A stretch of 64,000 nucleotides of DNA from Pseudomonas sp. PDM14. GTDB taxonomy: Bacteria; Pseudomonadota; Gammaproteobacteria; Pseudomonadales; Pseudomonadaceae. The stretch lies in the NCBI RefSeq assembly GCF_014851905.1, contig NZ_JACVAQ010000001.1, forward strand, positions 2,046,001-2,110,000, in the 5' to 3' direction. The notes beneath the pieces are model-generated. The model searched no databases. It was given only the letters and a program-made list of their open reading frames with translations, and was not told where the DNA came from. Shown piece after piece: positions 25,323 through 37,500 of the stretch. Each line of letters starts with the position of its first letter. Position 1 is the first letter of the stretch. A program made the translations under genes and the position numbers.

Positions 25323-26293
25323 ACCGGCTCAGCCACGGCATCCGCGAGTACAGCCTGTTCCAGGCGACGCTGCGGGTGCTGGACCGTTTGCGCGCCGCTC
25401 ATCCCGAACTGGATGAGGAGGCGTTGTACGAGCGCCTGCATTTCCAGGCCAACCCGAGCCTGGGCTTTCCCGGTAGCGATGTCGATCACCTGGAGTTCTT
25501 CGACGAGCACGGCGAGCTGCATGCACGCCTGCGTATCAACCTGGTCAGCCTGTTCGGCGCCGGCTCGCCGCTGCCGGCGTTCTACAGCGAACAGGCCCTG
25601 GGCGACAGCCCGGAAGGCAATCCCACCCGTGACTTCCTCGACCTGTTCAACGATCGCCTGCAGCGTCTGCTGCTGCCGATCTGGCGCAAGTACCGCTACC
25701 ACACGCTTTATGATCAGGGCGCGCGCGACCTGTTCTCCGCACGCCTGTTCGCCCTGATCGGCCTGGGCGGCGAACGCATCCGCGCCGCCGAGGACCTTAA
25801 CTGGCGGCGCCTGCTGCCCTACCTCGGCCTGCTTAGCCTGCGCGCCCACTCGGCGGCCTTGGTCGAGTCGGTGCTGCGCTATTACTTCAAGCACGCCGAT
25901 CTGCGCCTCGAGCAGTGCGTCGAACGCCAGGTGCGCATCATCCCCGAGCAACGCAATCGCCTCGGCCTGGCCAACAGCCAGCTGGGCGAAAGCCTGGTGC
26001 TCGGCGAGCAGGTACGCGACCGCGGCGGCAAGTTTCGTATCCACATTCGCCAGCTCGGCTGGCAACGCTTCCACGAATTCCTGCCGATCGGCAGTGGCTA
26101 CCAGCCGCTCTGTGCGCTGGTGCGCTTCACCCTGCGCGACCCGCTCGACTACGACATCCGCCTGGCCCTGCGTCACGAGGAAATCCGCGAGCTGCGTATT
26201 GGCCAGGACAACCCCTGCCACCTGGGCTGGACCAGCTGGCTCGGCCACGAACGAGCCGATGGCGTGGTCACCATCGGCGGCATGACTCATTAA
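25286..26293 (+). CDS. tssG: T6SS baseplate protein TssG
   Basis: A 335-aa TssG (VasB/ImpH, PF06996), the bent wedge protein that holds two TssF copies. Typical segments are FQATLRVLDRL, LHFQANPSLGFPGSDVDHLEF, NLVSLFGAGSPLPAFYSEQAL and the C-terminal FRIHIRQLGWQRFHEFLP. The gene starts inside the end of tssF, with AGAGG 7-11 nt upstream of the ATG, so expression is coupled. Confidence 0.94.
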   Translation: MDATHGATAPALNRLSHGIREYSLFQATLRVLDRLRAAHPELDEEALYERLHFQANPSLGFPGSDVDHLEFFDEHGELHARLRINLVSLFGAGSPLPAFYSEQALGDSPEGNPTRDFLDLFNDRLQRLLLPIWRKYRYHTLYDQGARDLFSARLFALIGLGGERIRAAEDLNWRRLLPYLGLLSLRAHSAALVESVLRYYFKHADLRLEQCVERQVRIIPEQRNRLGLANSQLGESLVLGEQVRDRGGKFRIHIRQLGWQRFHEFLPIGSGYQPLCALVRFTLRDPLDYDIRLALRHEEIRELRIGQDNPCHLGWTSWLGHERADGVVTIGGMTH

Positions 26294-26305
26294 AGGACTG
26301 ATGAA

Positions 26306-28901
26306 ATGATCAATGTCGATCTACAGCAGCTGGTGCAGGCACTGGACGCCGATACCCGCCGCGATCTCGAAGGCGCTGCCGAGCGCTGCCTGCAGCGTGG
26401 CGGGCAAAAGATCCTCGTCGAGGATCTGCTGCTCGGCCTGCTCGAACGTCCGCACGGCCTGCTGCTGCGTGCCCTGCAGGATGCCCAGGTGGACGCCGGC
26501 GAGCTGGCGCGCACCCTGCAGCCACGCAGCGAGCACAGCGCCTCGTGCAACCCGGTGTTCGCCGCCGAGTTGGTGCAGTGGCTGCAGGACGCCCTGCTGG
26601 TGGCCAACCTGGAACTCGGCCAGAGCCAGGTCGCGCAGGCGGCGCTGATCCTCGCCCTGCTGCGCAATCCCATGCGCTACGCCGGCAGCCCGTACCAGAC
26701 GCTGCTGGCCGGTATTGATGCCGAACGCCTACGCGACTTCGCCCTCAGCCAACAACCGCAGAACGCACGCTCGGCCAGCCTGCCAAACGGTGAAAGCGCC
26801 CTGGCGCGCTTCACCCACAACTTCACCCAGCAGGCCCGTGACGGCCGGCTGGACCCGGTGCTGTGCCGCGATGGTGCGATCCGCCAGATGATCGACATCC
26901 TCGCCCGGCGGCGGAAGAACAACCCGATCGTGGTCGGTGAAGCCGGCGTCGGCAAAACCGCCATCGTCGAGGGCCTGGCCCTGCGCATCGCTAGCGGGGA
27001 GGTGCCGGATACGCTCAAGGGCGTCGAGCTGCTGTGCCTGGACATGGGCCTGCTGCAGGCCGGCGCCAGCGTCAAAGGCGAATTCGAACGGCGTCTGCAG
27101 GGGGTGATCGATGAGGTCAATGCTTCGCCCAAACCGATCATCCTGTTCATCGACGAAGCCCACACCCTGATCGGCGCCGGCGGCCAGGCCGGTGGATCGG
27201 ACGCCGCCAACCTGCTCAAGCCAGCCTTGGCCCGTGGCGAGCTGCGCACCATCGCCGCGACTACCTGGAGCGAATACAAGCGGTACTTCGAGAAGGACCC
27301 GGCCCTGGCCCGGCGCTTCCAGCCGGTGCAATTGCACGAGCCCACGGTGAGCGAGGCGGTGACCATCCTCCGTGGTCTGGCGCCGGTGTACGAGAAGAGC
27401 CACGGCATCTATCTGCGTGACGACGCGGTGGTCGCCGCTGCCGAACTGTCGGCCCGCTACCTGGCCGGACGCCAGTTGCCAGACAAGGCCGTGGACGTAC
27501 TTGATACCGCCTGCGCCCGCGTGCGCATCAGCCTGGCCGCCGCCCCGGAAGCCATCGAGCGCCTGCGCGGCGAGATCGCCGAAGGCCAGCGCCAGCACCA
27601 GGCGTTGCAGCGCGACCAGCAGGCAGGGCTGGCCGGCGACGAGGCACTACTGGAGACACTGCAGGCTCGTCTCGATCAAGCCGCCGCCCACCTGCGGCAA
27701 CGGGAACAACACTGGCTCGCCCAGCAGCAACTGGCCACCCGCCTGCTGGACCTGCGCCAGCAGTGTGCAGCCGCGCGACTGCAGCAAGCGAACGATGACC
27801 ATGATGATGCCGATGAGCCGCAGCCGGACCTGGAAGAGCTCGAAGCCGAGCTGCGCGCGATCCAGGCCGCGCTGGCCACAGCCCAGGCCGGTGAGCGCCT
27901 GGTCAGCCATGAGGTCTGCCCGCGCCTGGTGGCCGAAGTGATCAGCCACTGGACCGGCGTGCCGCTGAGCCAGCTGGCCCGCGAACACAACGCCAAGGTG
28001 GCCAGCTTCGCAAGCGACCTGCGCGCCCGCATGCGTGGCCAGGAGCAGGCGGTGCAGGTGCTGGATCGCGCCATGCGCGCCGCCGCCTCCGGGTTGAACA
28101 AGGACGACGCGCCGGCCGGCGTGCTCCTCCTGGTCGGCCCCAGCGGCGTGGGCAAGACCGAGACCGCCCTGGCCCTGGCCGACCTGCTGTACGGCGGCGA
28201 GCGCTTCCTCACCACCATCAACATGTCCGAGTTCCAGGAGAAGCACACCGTCTCCCGGCTGATCGGCGCGCCGCCCGGCTACGTCGGCTACGGCGAGGGC
28301 GGCATGCTCACCGAGGCCGTAAGGCAGAAGCCCTACTCGGTGATTCTCCTAGACGAGGTGGAGAAGGCCGATCCAGACGTAATGAACGTCTTCTACCAAA
28401 TCTTCGACAAGGGCGTGGCCAACGACGGCGAAGGCCGCGAGATCAACTTTCGCAACTGCCTGATCCTGCTCACCTCCAACCTGGCCAGCGACAGCATCGA
28501 AGCGCTCTGCGCTGGCGAGCAGCGACCGCCGGTGGAACAGCTGGAAGAGGCGATCCGCCCGACCCTCAGTCGCCACTTCAAGCCGGCCCTGCTGGCACGC
28601 ATGCGCGTGGTGCCTTACTACCCGGTGGCCGGCGCCGTGCTACGCGAGCTGATTCAGCTCAAGCTGCAGCGCCTCGGCCAGCGTCTAGCCCGGCGCAAGC
28701 TGAGCTTCAGCCACAGCCCGGCCCTGCTCGAGCACCTGGCCGCGCGTTGCGCCAGCGGCGAGAGCGGCGCGCGGCTGATCGACCAGCTGCTGGAGCAGAG
28801 CGTGCTGCCGCGCATCGCCGACCGTCTGCTGGATGCCATGGCCAGCGGCGCCGCCATCTCCCACGTACATGCCACCCTGGACGGTGAAGGAGCGCTGGCC
28901 T

Positions 28902-28915
<14 letters not shown>
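26306..28915 (+). CDS. tssH: T6SS sheath-disassembly ATPase ClpV (TssH)
   Basis: An 869-aa class I AAA+ unfoldase that recognises contracted TssBC sheath and recycles it. The N-terminal Clp domain includes the INVDLQQLVQALDADTRRDLEGAA stretch, which covers the sheath-binding helix. The first ATPase has GEAGVGKT (about 212-219) and ILFIDEAHT; a coiled middle domain spans about 400-540; the second ATPase has GPSGVGKT (about 612-619) and VILLDEVEKA. The ORF is intact and of typical length. Its stop lies inside the next gene, the sigma-54 activator. Confidence 0.96.
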
Positions 28916-30443
<1,528 letters not shown>

Positions 30444-30492
30444 AGCGCCGCCGATTACCACCGTTTATCCCACCACACCTGGAGAACCCACG

Positions 30493-30627
30493 ATGTCCCA
30501 GCGTTTCTGCAGTGCCGCCCTGCTGGTACTGCTCGCATGCCTCGGCGGTTGCGCCGGTAACTACACATCCAGCGATGATGACTACCGCCCTCTGGGCGAC
30601 CCGCAGGCCGAACAACGCGGCAAGTGA
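30493..30627 (+). CDS. Tiny T6SS-associated lipoprotein (OrfX-like)
   Basis: A 44-aa peptide with a lipoprotein signal sequence: MSQRF, a hydrophobic run, and the lipobox LGGC at residues 16-19, leaving a mature part of only about 26 residues (AGNYTSSDDDYRPLGDPQ and on). GGAG lies 9-12 nt upstream of the ATG. In the P. aeruginosa H2 locus a short uncharacterised gene (orfX, PA1664) occupies the same place between sfa2 and fha2, which supports it being real. Function unknown. Confidence 0.75.
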   Translation: MSQRFCSAALLVLLACLGGCAGNYTSSDDDYRPLGDPQAEQRGK

Positions 30628-30646
30628 TGGCAAGGAGCACACACCA

Positions 30647-31870
30647 ATGGAACTGGTATTCGATGTCGTCAGCACCCAGCAATTCGCCCCGGGCCTGCTG
30701 ACCAGCAAGACCTTCAAGAAGGCCGGTGGCGTGATCGGCCGTGGTGAGGACTGCGACTGGGCGATCCCCGACAGCAAACGCATCCTCTCCAACCGTCATG
30801 CCCAGGTCAGCTACAGCGACGGGCATTTTTATCTCACCGATACCAGCAGCAACGGCATCCAGCTCAGGGACAACGGCGCGCGCCTGCCCAAAGGCGAGCC
30901 GCAACGCGTCGAGCATGGCTGCGTGTACTGCCTCGGCGAGCTGGAGATCCGCGCCCGCGTGCTGCAAGACCCGGCGCAGTTCGAGGAACAGATCGGCCAA
31001 CGCCAGCAGGCCGGTAGCATCATTCCCGACGACGCCTTTCTCGCCCTCGACCCGATCGCCGCACTGGAACAGCGCCCGCGCGGCTACAGCACCCTGGACG
31101 AGTTCGCCGGCCTGGTGCAGGCGCCGGAGGAGCAAGCGACGCGCAGCGAGTACGCGCGCATCGACATGGAAAGCCTGCTGCTACCGGAGCTGGTGGCGCA
31201 GGCCGAGCCGGCACCGCTGGACACACGTCCGGCGCCACCCCGGCCCAGTGCCTCATCGGCACCAGCGGCGCCGTTGGACGATGCCTTCTGGCCGCGCTTC
31301 GCCGACGCCCTGGGGGTACGCCTCGACGACCTCGACGAAGCGGCGCGTCAGGCGCTGGCACTGCAGGCTGCCCGCCTGCTGCGCCAGAGCGTCGGCGGCC
31401 TGCAGCAGAGCCTGCGCACCCGTGGAGAATTGAAGAACGAGCTGCGCCTGGCCCTGACCACCGTGCAGAGCGCCGGCAACAACCCGCTCAAGCACAGCGC
31501 CGATGCCAGCGAAGCGCTGACCACCCTGCTGCGCAGCGGCAAGCCCGGCCAGCTCAGCGCCGAACAGGCCATGGGCCGCGCCTACCGCGACCTGCAGGCG
31601 CACCAGGTGGCCCTGTTCGCTGCCAGCCGCGCCGCCGTGCAGGGCCTGCTCCAGCAGTTCGCGCCCGAGCAGCTGACCCTGCAGTTCGAGCAGCACCGCA
31701 AGCCACTGCTCGCCACCTCCGCCAGCCGCTGGCGCGCCTACCGCCGCCACTTCCGTGCCCTGGAGAAGGACAACGACTGGAGCGAGCGCCTGTTCGCCCG
31801 CGACTTCGCCAGGACCTACGAAGAGCAGGTGCGCCTGATCGCCACGCTCAATACGGACTTTCAAGGATGA
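30647..31870 (+). CDS. FHA-domain T6SS regulatory protein (Fha/TagH-like)
   Basis: A 407-aa protein with an N-terminal forkhead-associated domain (about residues 25-100) that binds phosphothreonine. The conserved GRGEDCDW, LSNRHAQV and DTSSNGIQL elements are present. The long C-terminal region, helical and with a Pro/Ala linker around residues 185-205, matches the type VI FHA C-terminal domain. It would recruit the locus kinase's phosphorylated targets to control assembly. AAGGAG lies 10 nt before the ATG. It overlaps tssJ by 4 bp. Equivalent in place to Fha2. Confidence 0.92.
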   Translation: MELVFDVVSTQQFAPGLLTSKTFKKAGGVIGRGEDCDWAIPDSKRILSNRHAQVSYSDGHFYLTDTSSNGIQLRDNGARLPKGEPQRVEHGCVYCLGELEIRARVLQDPAQFEEQIGQRQQAGSIIPDDAFLALDPIAALEQRPRGYSTLDEFAGLVQAPEEQATRSEYARIDMESLLLPELVAQAEPAPLDTRPAPPRPSASSAPAAPLDDAFWPRFADALGVRLDDLDEAARQALALQAARLLRQSVGGLQQSLRTRGELKNELRLALTTVQSAGNNPLKHSADASEALTTLLRSGKPGQLSAEQAMGRAYRDLQAHQVALFAASRAAVQGLLQQFAPEQLTLQFEQHRKPLLATSASRWRAYRRHFRALEKDNDWSERLFARDFARTYEEQVRLIATLNTDFQG

Positions 31871-32346
31871 ATGCCATGCGCCGTCTTCTCACCCTCGCCC
31901 TGCTCGTTGCCCTGAGCGGCTGCGCCAGCCTGTCGCCCTACTCCGACATGACCAAGCTCGACCTGCGCCTGCAGGCCAGCGAGACCCTCAACCCCGACCT
32001 GCACGGCCGGCCTTCGCCCATCGTGGTGCGCCTGCTGGAGCTGAAGAATCCCTCGTCGTTCAACAACAGCGACTTCTTCTCCCTGTACCAGCGGCCGAAG
32101 GAATCGCTGATGCCCGACCTGATCAGTTTCGAGGAACTGGAGGTCCGCCCCGGCGAACAGCGCGACCTCAAGCTCTCGGTACAGTCGGGCAGCCGCTACG
32201 TCGGCGTGATCGCTGCCTACCGCGACCTGCCGGAAGCGACCTGGCGCTACGTCGTCTCGCTCCAGGAAGGCCAGATCAATCAGGCCGCCCTGCGCCTAGA
32301 CGAGCGCGGCCTGCAGGCGCTGAATCGCGACGGCGCGGGGGACTGA
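31867..32346 (+). CDS. tssJ: T6SS outer-membrane lipoprotein TssJ
   Basis: A 159-aa lipoprotein (VasD/Lip, PF12790) that anchors the TssM periplasmic domain to the outer membrane. The signal peptide ends at the lipobox LSGC (cysteine about residue 19). The mature part has the TssJ beta-sandwich features PSPIVVRLLELKNPSSF and LISFEELEVRPGEQRDLKL, and the RYVGVIAAYRDLPEATWRYVV strand pair. Translation is coupled to the fha gene by the ATGA overlap. Confidence 0.94.
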   Translation: MNAMRRLLTLALLVALSGCASLSPYSDMTKLDLRLQASETLNPDLHGRPSPIVVRLLELKNPSSFNNSDFFSLYQRPKESLMPDLISFEELEVRPGEQRDLKLSVQSGSRYVGVIAAYRDLPEATWRYVVSLQEGQINQAALRLDERGLQALNRDGAGD

Positions 32347-32349
32347 GCC

Positions 32350-33681
32350 ATGGATATGCTCAAGGTTGTCTGGCAGGAAGGGATGCTCCTGCGCCCCCAG
32401 CATTTCCAGCAGAACGATCGCTACTACGAGCACCAGCTCAAGTCGCGCACGCGCCTGCAGGACTGCTACCCCTGGGGCTTCTTCAGCCTGGAAATCGATT
32501 ACCAGTTCCTCGGCATGGGCAAGCTGGTGATCAGCCAGGCCAGTGGCGTACTGCCCGACGGCAGCCTGTTCGAGATCGACGCCAGCCGCGAACCGCTGGC
32601 CCTCGACGTGCCAGCGAACACCTCCACCATGCCGGTGTACCTGGCCCTGCCGCTGGTCACCGGCAACCACATCGAAAGCCGCCGCGGCGAACAGCAGGAC
32701 GTGCTCGCCCGCTACCGTGCCTGCGAGCTGGACGTGGCCGACTCCAATGCCGGCGACATCACCGTCAGCCAGGTCAGCTGCGGGCGGCCGGAGTTCCGCC
32801 TGCTACTCGGCGAACAGCGCAGCGAGCAGGCCTTCGTCACGCTCAAGGTCGCGGAGATTCTCGACACCAGCCCGGACGGCGTCATCGCCCTCGACCCGGA
32901 CCACAGCCCGACCTTCCTGCACACCCAGGCCAGCGGCTACCTGCTGTCGTGCCTCAAGGAAGTGATCAGCCTGCTCGGCCACCGCGGCGACATCCTCGCC
33001 GAACGCGTGCGTGCCGCCGGCAAGCTGGGCAACACCGAGGTCGGCGACTTCCTCATGCTGCAGCTGGTCAACCGCTACGAGCCGCAGCTGCGCCACTACC
33101 TGAGCCTGGAGCAGATGCACCCGGAGCTGCTCTACCGCGAACTGGTCGGCCTGCTCGGCGAGCTGGCCACCTTCGCCAGCGACCACAAGCGCCCACGCCT
33201 GGACAGCCGTTACCTGCACAACGACCAGGCCGGCAGCTTCCGCAAGCTGATGGAGGCGCTGCGCCAGGTGTTGTCGATGGTGCTCGAACAGCACGCCATC
33301 GAGCTGCCCTTGCAGCAGCGCCAGTACGGCATCCAGGTGTCGCCACTGCAGGACCATGCGCTGCTCGGCAGCGCCACGTTCATCCTCGCCGCCAGCGCCC
33401 AGTGCGATTCCGAGGAGCTGCGCAAGCGCCTGCCGGCGCACCTGAAGATCGCTGCCGTCGAGCGTATCCGCCAACTGGTCAACCTGCACCTGCCGGGGAT
33501 CAAGGCCAAACCGCTGCCGGTCGCGCCCCGGCAGATTCCCTTCCACGCGGGCAAGACCTACTTCGCCCTGGAGTTCAGCGCCGAGGAACTGGCGCAGTTG
33601 GAGAGCTCCGGCGGTTTTGCCTTCCACGTGTCCGGTGACTTCACCGGGCTCGAGCTGAAATTCTGGGCGATCAGGAGCTGA
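32350..33681 (+). CDS. tssK: T6SS baseplate-membrane connector TssK
   Basis: A 443-aa TssK (ImpJ/VasE, PF05936), the trimeric protein linking the baseplate to the TssL-TssM membrane complex. The N-terminal VVWQEGMLLRPQHFQQNDRY and the following LKSRTRLQDCYPWGF are the family signature. The gene begins 3 bp after tssJ and ends 2 bp before tssL. Intact and of typical length. Confidence 0.95.
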   Translation: MDMLKVVWQEGMLLRPQHFQQNDRYYEHQLKSRTRLQDCYPWGFFSLEIDYQFLGMGKLVISQASGVLPDGSLFEIDASREPLALDVPANTSTMPVYLALPLVTGNHIESRRGEQQDVLARYRACELDVADSNAGDITVSQVSCGRPEFRLLLGEQRSEQAFVTLKVAEILDTSPDGVIALDPDHSPTFLHTQASGYLLSCLKEVISLLGHRGDILAERVRAAGKLGNTEVGDFLMLQLVNRYEPQLRHYLSLEQMHPELLYRELVGLLGELATFASDHKRPRLDSRYLHNDQAGSFRKLMEALRQVLSMVLEQHAIELPLQQRQYGIQVSPLQDHALLGSATFILAASAQCDSEELRKRLPAHLKIAAVERIRQLVNLHLPGIKAKPLPVAPRQIPFHAGKTYFALEFSAEELAQLESSGGFAFHVSGDFTGLELKFWAIRS

Positions 33682-33683
33682 AC

Positions 33684-34544
33684 ATGATCAAGGATGCACA
33701 GGACAAGACGGTCGTCCTCAACCGCCAGGGTGAAGGCACCGCACCGCGAGGCCCGCTCACCGACTTTGCCACGCCGCGCTTCGAGCAGCTCGAGGAGCGC
33801 ATGGTCTACGCCGCGCGCATGCGCCCGGCAGAAGTCTTCAACATCAGCTTCAACCCGCTGGTCGCCGCGGCGGCGCTGCTGCTGTCCGAAGTGGTGCGGC
33901 TGAAGACCAGCACCAGCGCGGAGAACTTCCAGGCGCTGAACGAACGCCTCGGCGTGGCGATCAAGCTGTTCGAGCACCGCGCCCTGCAAGAAGGGGTGGA
34001 GGGCGGCCAGGTGATGGCCGCGCGCTACGTGCTGTGCACCGTGGTCGACGAAGCGGTGGTGACCACGCCCTGGGGCAACGAAAGCGCCTGGTCGCAGATG
34101 AGCCTGCTGTCGACCTTTCACAACGAGACCTTCGGCGGCGAGAAGTTCTTCCAGCTGCTCGAGCACCTGGCGCGCAACCCGGTCAAGCACCTGGTCATGC
34201 TCGAGCTGATGTACCTCTGCCTGTCGCTTGGCTTCGAGGGCAAGTACCGCGTGCTGCCACGCGGCATGCTCGAACTGGACGCGATCCGCGACAGTCTGTA
34301 CCGGCAGATCCGCCAGCTGCGCGGCGATATCCCGCGCGAGCTGTCGCCGCATTGGCAGGGCCTCACCCAGGGCCGGCGCAAGCTGGTGCGCATCGTCCCC
34401 GGCTGGCTGGTGGCGCTGGCCACGGTCGCCGCCCTCGCCCTGCTCTATGCCAGCTTCAGCTGGGTGCTGCACGAGCAGCGCGGCACGGTGCTGCAACCCT
34501 ATCAGGCGGTAGAAGCCGCCCCCGCTCCATCTGTTCAGGGATGA
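33684..34544 (+). CDS. tssL: T6SS inner-membrane protein TssL (DotU/IcmH family)
   Basis: A 286-aa TssL (PF09850) with a cytoplasmic N-terminal domain, whose FNPLVAAAALLLSEVVRL, DEAVVTTPWG and LLSTFHNETFGGEKFF stretches are typical, and a single C-terminal transmembrane helix around residues 242-267. No OmpA-like peptidoglycan-binding extension is present, so anchoring to the wall must come from another subunit, as in many loci. It lies directly upstream of tssM with a 6-bp gap. Confidence 0.95.
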   Translation: MIKDAQDKTVVLNRQGEGTAPRGPLTDFATPRFEQLEERMVYAARMRPAEVFNISFNPLVAAAALLLSEVVRLKTSTSAENFQALNERLGVAIKLFEHRALQEGVEGGQVMAARYVLCTVVDEAVVTTPWGNESAWSQMSLLSTFHNETFGGEKFFQLLEHLARNPVKHLVMLELMYLCLSLGFEGKYRVLPRGMLELDAIRDSLYRQIRQLRGDIPRELSPHWQGLTQGRRKLVRIVPGWLVALATVAALALLYASFSWVLHEQRGTVLQPYQAVEAAPAPSVQG

Positions 34545-34550
34545 GTTGAG

Positions 34551-37500
34551 ATGAAGGACTTTCTCAAGAAAACCGCGGTGCTCTTCCGCCAGACCTGGGT
34601 CTGGAGCCTGTGCCTGGTGTTGGTCGCGACGCTGCTGGTGTGGTTCGTCGGGCCGTTGCTGGCGGTCGCCGAGCACAAGTTCTGGGCACCCACCGAGAGC
34701 CGCCTGATCAGCATCAGCCTGCTGTTTCTGGTCTGGGGCCTGGCCATGGTCTTCGTCGGCTGGCGCGCCGGCGTGCGCAGAAAGCGCGAGGCCGACGACA
34801 TCGACGCCCAGGAGCGACTGCGCCGCGATGGCCTGATCGGCGACGAGCAGGCCGAGCTGCGCAGCCGCTTCAAGCAGGCGCTGCGTACCCTGCGCACCTC
34901 CAGCCTGTATCGCGGGCGCAGCGAGAGGTGGCGTAACGAGTTGCCCTGGTACCTGCTGCTCGGCCCCGAAGGCAGCGGCAAGACCAGCTTGCTGGATTTC
35001 TCCGGGCTGGATTTTCCGCTGAGCGGCGATACCGAGCGCATGACCCGCAACGTCGGCGGCACCCGCTATTGCGACTGGTATTTCGCCGACCACGCCGTGC
35101 TACTCGATACCGCCGGGCGCTACCTGACCCAGCCTGACGCCGCCGTCGACGGCAGCGCCTGGCACACCCTGCTGCGCCTGCTCGGCAAGCGCCGCAGCCG
35201 GCCACTCAACGGCGTGCTGGTGAGCATTCCGGTCGACACCCTGCTGTATGCCAACGAACTGGAGCTGGAAACCTTCGCCCGCCAGGTGCGCCAGCGCCTG
35301 CACGAGCTGCACGCCGAACTGCGCGTCGAGGTGCCGGTGTACCTGGTGCTGAGCAAGGCCGACAAGGTCATCGGCTTCGACGAGTTCTTCGACCAGCTCA
35401 GCCGCGAGGAAAGCGATCAGGTGCTCGGCGCCAGCTTTCGCAAGGAACAGCAGGGCACCGACGCCGCCGTGGTCCGCCAGGAATTCGAGGAGCTGCTGCG
35501 CCGTCTCAACAGCCAGGTGATCCTGCGCATCCATCAGGAGCGCGACACCCAGCGCCGCGGGCGCATCCTCGACTTCCCGCACCAGCTAGGCCAGCTCGGC
35601 GAGCGGCTGTGTCTGCTGGTGGAACTGGCCTTCAGCGGCAACCGCTACCAGCGCGCCAGCCAGTTGCGCGGCTTCTACCTGACCAGCGCGCCGCACCTGC
35701 AGGACAGCCTCGAACCGAGCACCGCGGAAATCGGCCGCCACCTCGGCCTGGCCGGCAGCACCCTGCCCACCTACCGCAGCGGCCGCGCGCGCTTCATTCA
35801 TCAACTGCTCAGCCGGGTGATCTTCCCCGAAGCCGAATTGGCCGGGCTGGACGACCAGGAGCTGCGCCGCATCGACTGGCGCCAGCGTGCGTTCTACGCC
35901 GGTGCTGCCGCCTGCCTGGTGCTCTGCGGCCTGCTCTGGGGCACGGCCTATTCGGCCAACCACGCGCGCCTCGAACAGCTGCGCGACCTCGCCCTGCAGC
36001 TGACGCGCAAGGCCGAAGGCCTGGGCAGCCAGGACGATGCGCAACAGGCCCTGCCGCTGCTCGATGACAGCTACGCCGCGACCCAGGTGTTCGCGCCTGC
36101 CATGGCCGCCTCACCGCTCGAACGCGGCGGTCTGTACCAGGGCCCGCAGGTGCAACCGCAGCTCGCCGCGGCCTACCGCCGCAGCCTGGAGCAGGAACTG
36201 CTGCCCCGTGTGGCACGGCAGCTGGAAGCGCAGATTCGCGCCAATCGCGACGACCGCGAACTGCTGCTCGGCAGCCTGCGCGCCTACCTGATGCTCAATC
36301 TGCAAGAGCGCCGTGAAGCGACCTTCCTGCAGGAATGGATGGCGGCCGACTGGTCGTTGCGCTACGCCGGCGACGACAGCACGCAGAAGGGTCTCAGCCG
36401 CCACTTCCAGCGCCTGCTCGCCGAGCCGTTCAGCGCCTATCCGCTGAACGAGCCGCTGGTAGCCGAGGCGCGGCAGATCCTGCGCAGCGAGTCCCTGGCC
36501 AAGGTGGTCTACCGAATGCTCCGCGACGAGGCCCGCAGCCTGCCCGATCACCGCCTGGCCCAAGCGCTGGGCGGCCAGGCCACGCTGTTCCTCGGCAGCG
36601 ACTACGTGATCCCCGGGCTGTATACGCAAAAGGGTTATCAGCAGTTCTTCATCACCCAGGGCTTCGGCCTGGTCCGTGGCCTGCTCAGCGACAACTGGGT
36701 GCTGGGCGAAGGCAACGACCTCAGCGAGCGCGACCTTGGCCGCCTGATGGTCGAACTGGAGCAGCTGTATTTTCGCGACTACGCCAACCACTGGGGTGAC
36801 GCCATCGCCCAGCTGGGCCTGGAGCCGATCGGCAATACAGCCCAGGGCATCGTCCAGCTCACCGCCCTGACCGCGGCCAACTCGCCGTTGCTGCAGGTCC
36901 TCGTGGAGGTGCGCGACAACACCCGCTTCGACCAATTGGCCTCGGCGGCCGACCAGCTCGACGAGCATACCGAACAGGCCGACTTCCGCCTGGGCAAGAA
37001 GGGCCAGCTCGCCGCAGCCGCGGCCGGCAAAGGACTCGATGCGGTTGCCAAGAGCTTGCCGGATACCGCGCGCCGCGCTCTGCAACGCCGCTTCGAGCCG
37101 CTGCACCGCCTGCTCGACGACAACAGCGGCGCCGGCCCGGAGCTGGCCGCCACCCTGCAGGCACTGGACGCCCTGCAGCTGCAGCTCAATGGCATCGGTC
37201 ACGCCAGCGCGCCGCAGCAGGCTGCCTTCGAGATGGCCAAGGCACGCATGGCCGGCCAGCCGGATGCGATCAACCGGGTGCGTAGCAACGCCGCGCGGCT
37301 GCCGCAACCGGTAGGCAACTGGCTGACGCTGATCGCCGACGACAGCTGGCAACTGGTCCTGGGCGACGCCTATGGCTACCTGAACAAGCGTTATCACAAC
37401 GAGCTTTACGCGTTCTACAAGACCTCGCTGCGCAAGCGCTACCCGTTCAGCGCGAAGAGCGACAGCGACGTGGCCATCGCCGACTTCCGCGAATTCTTCA

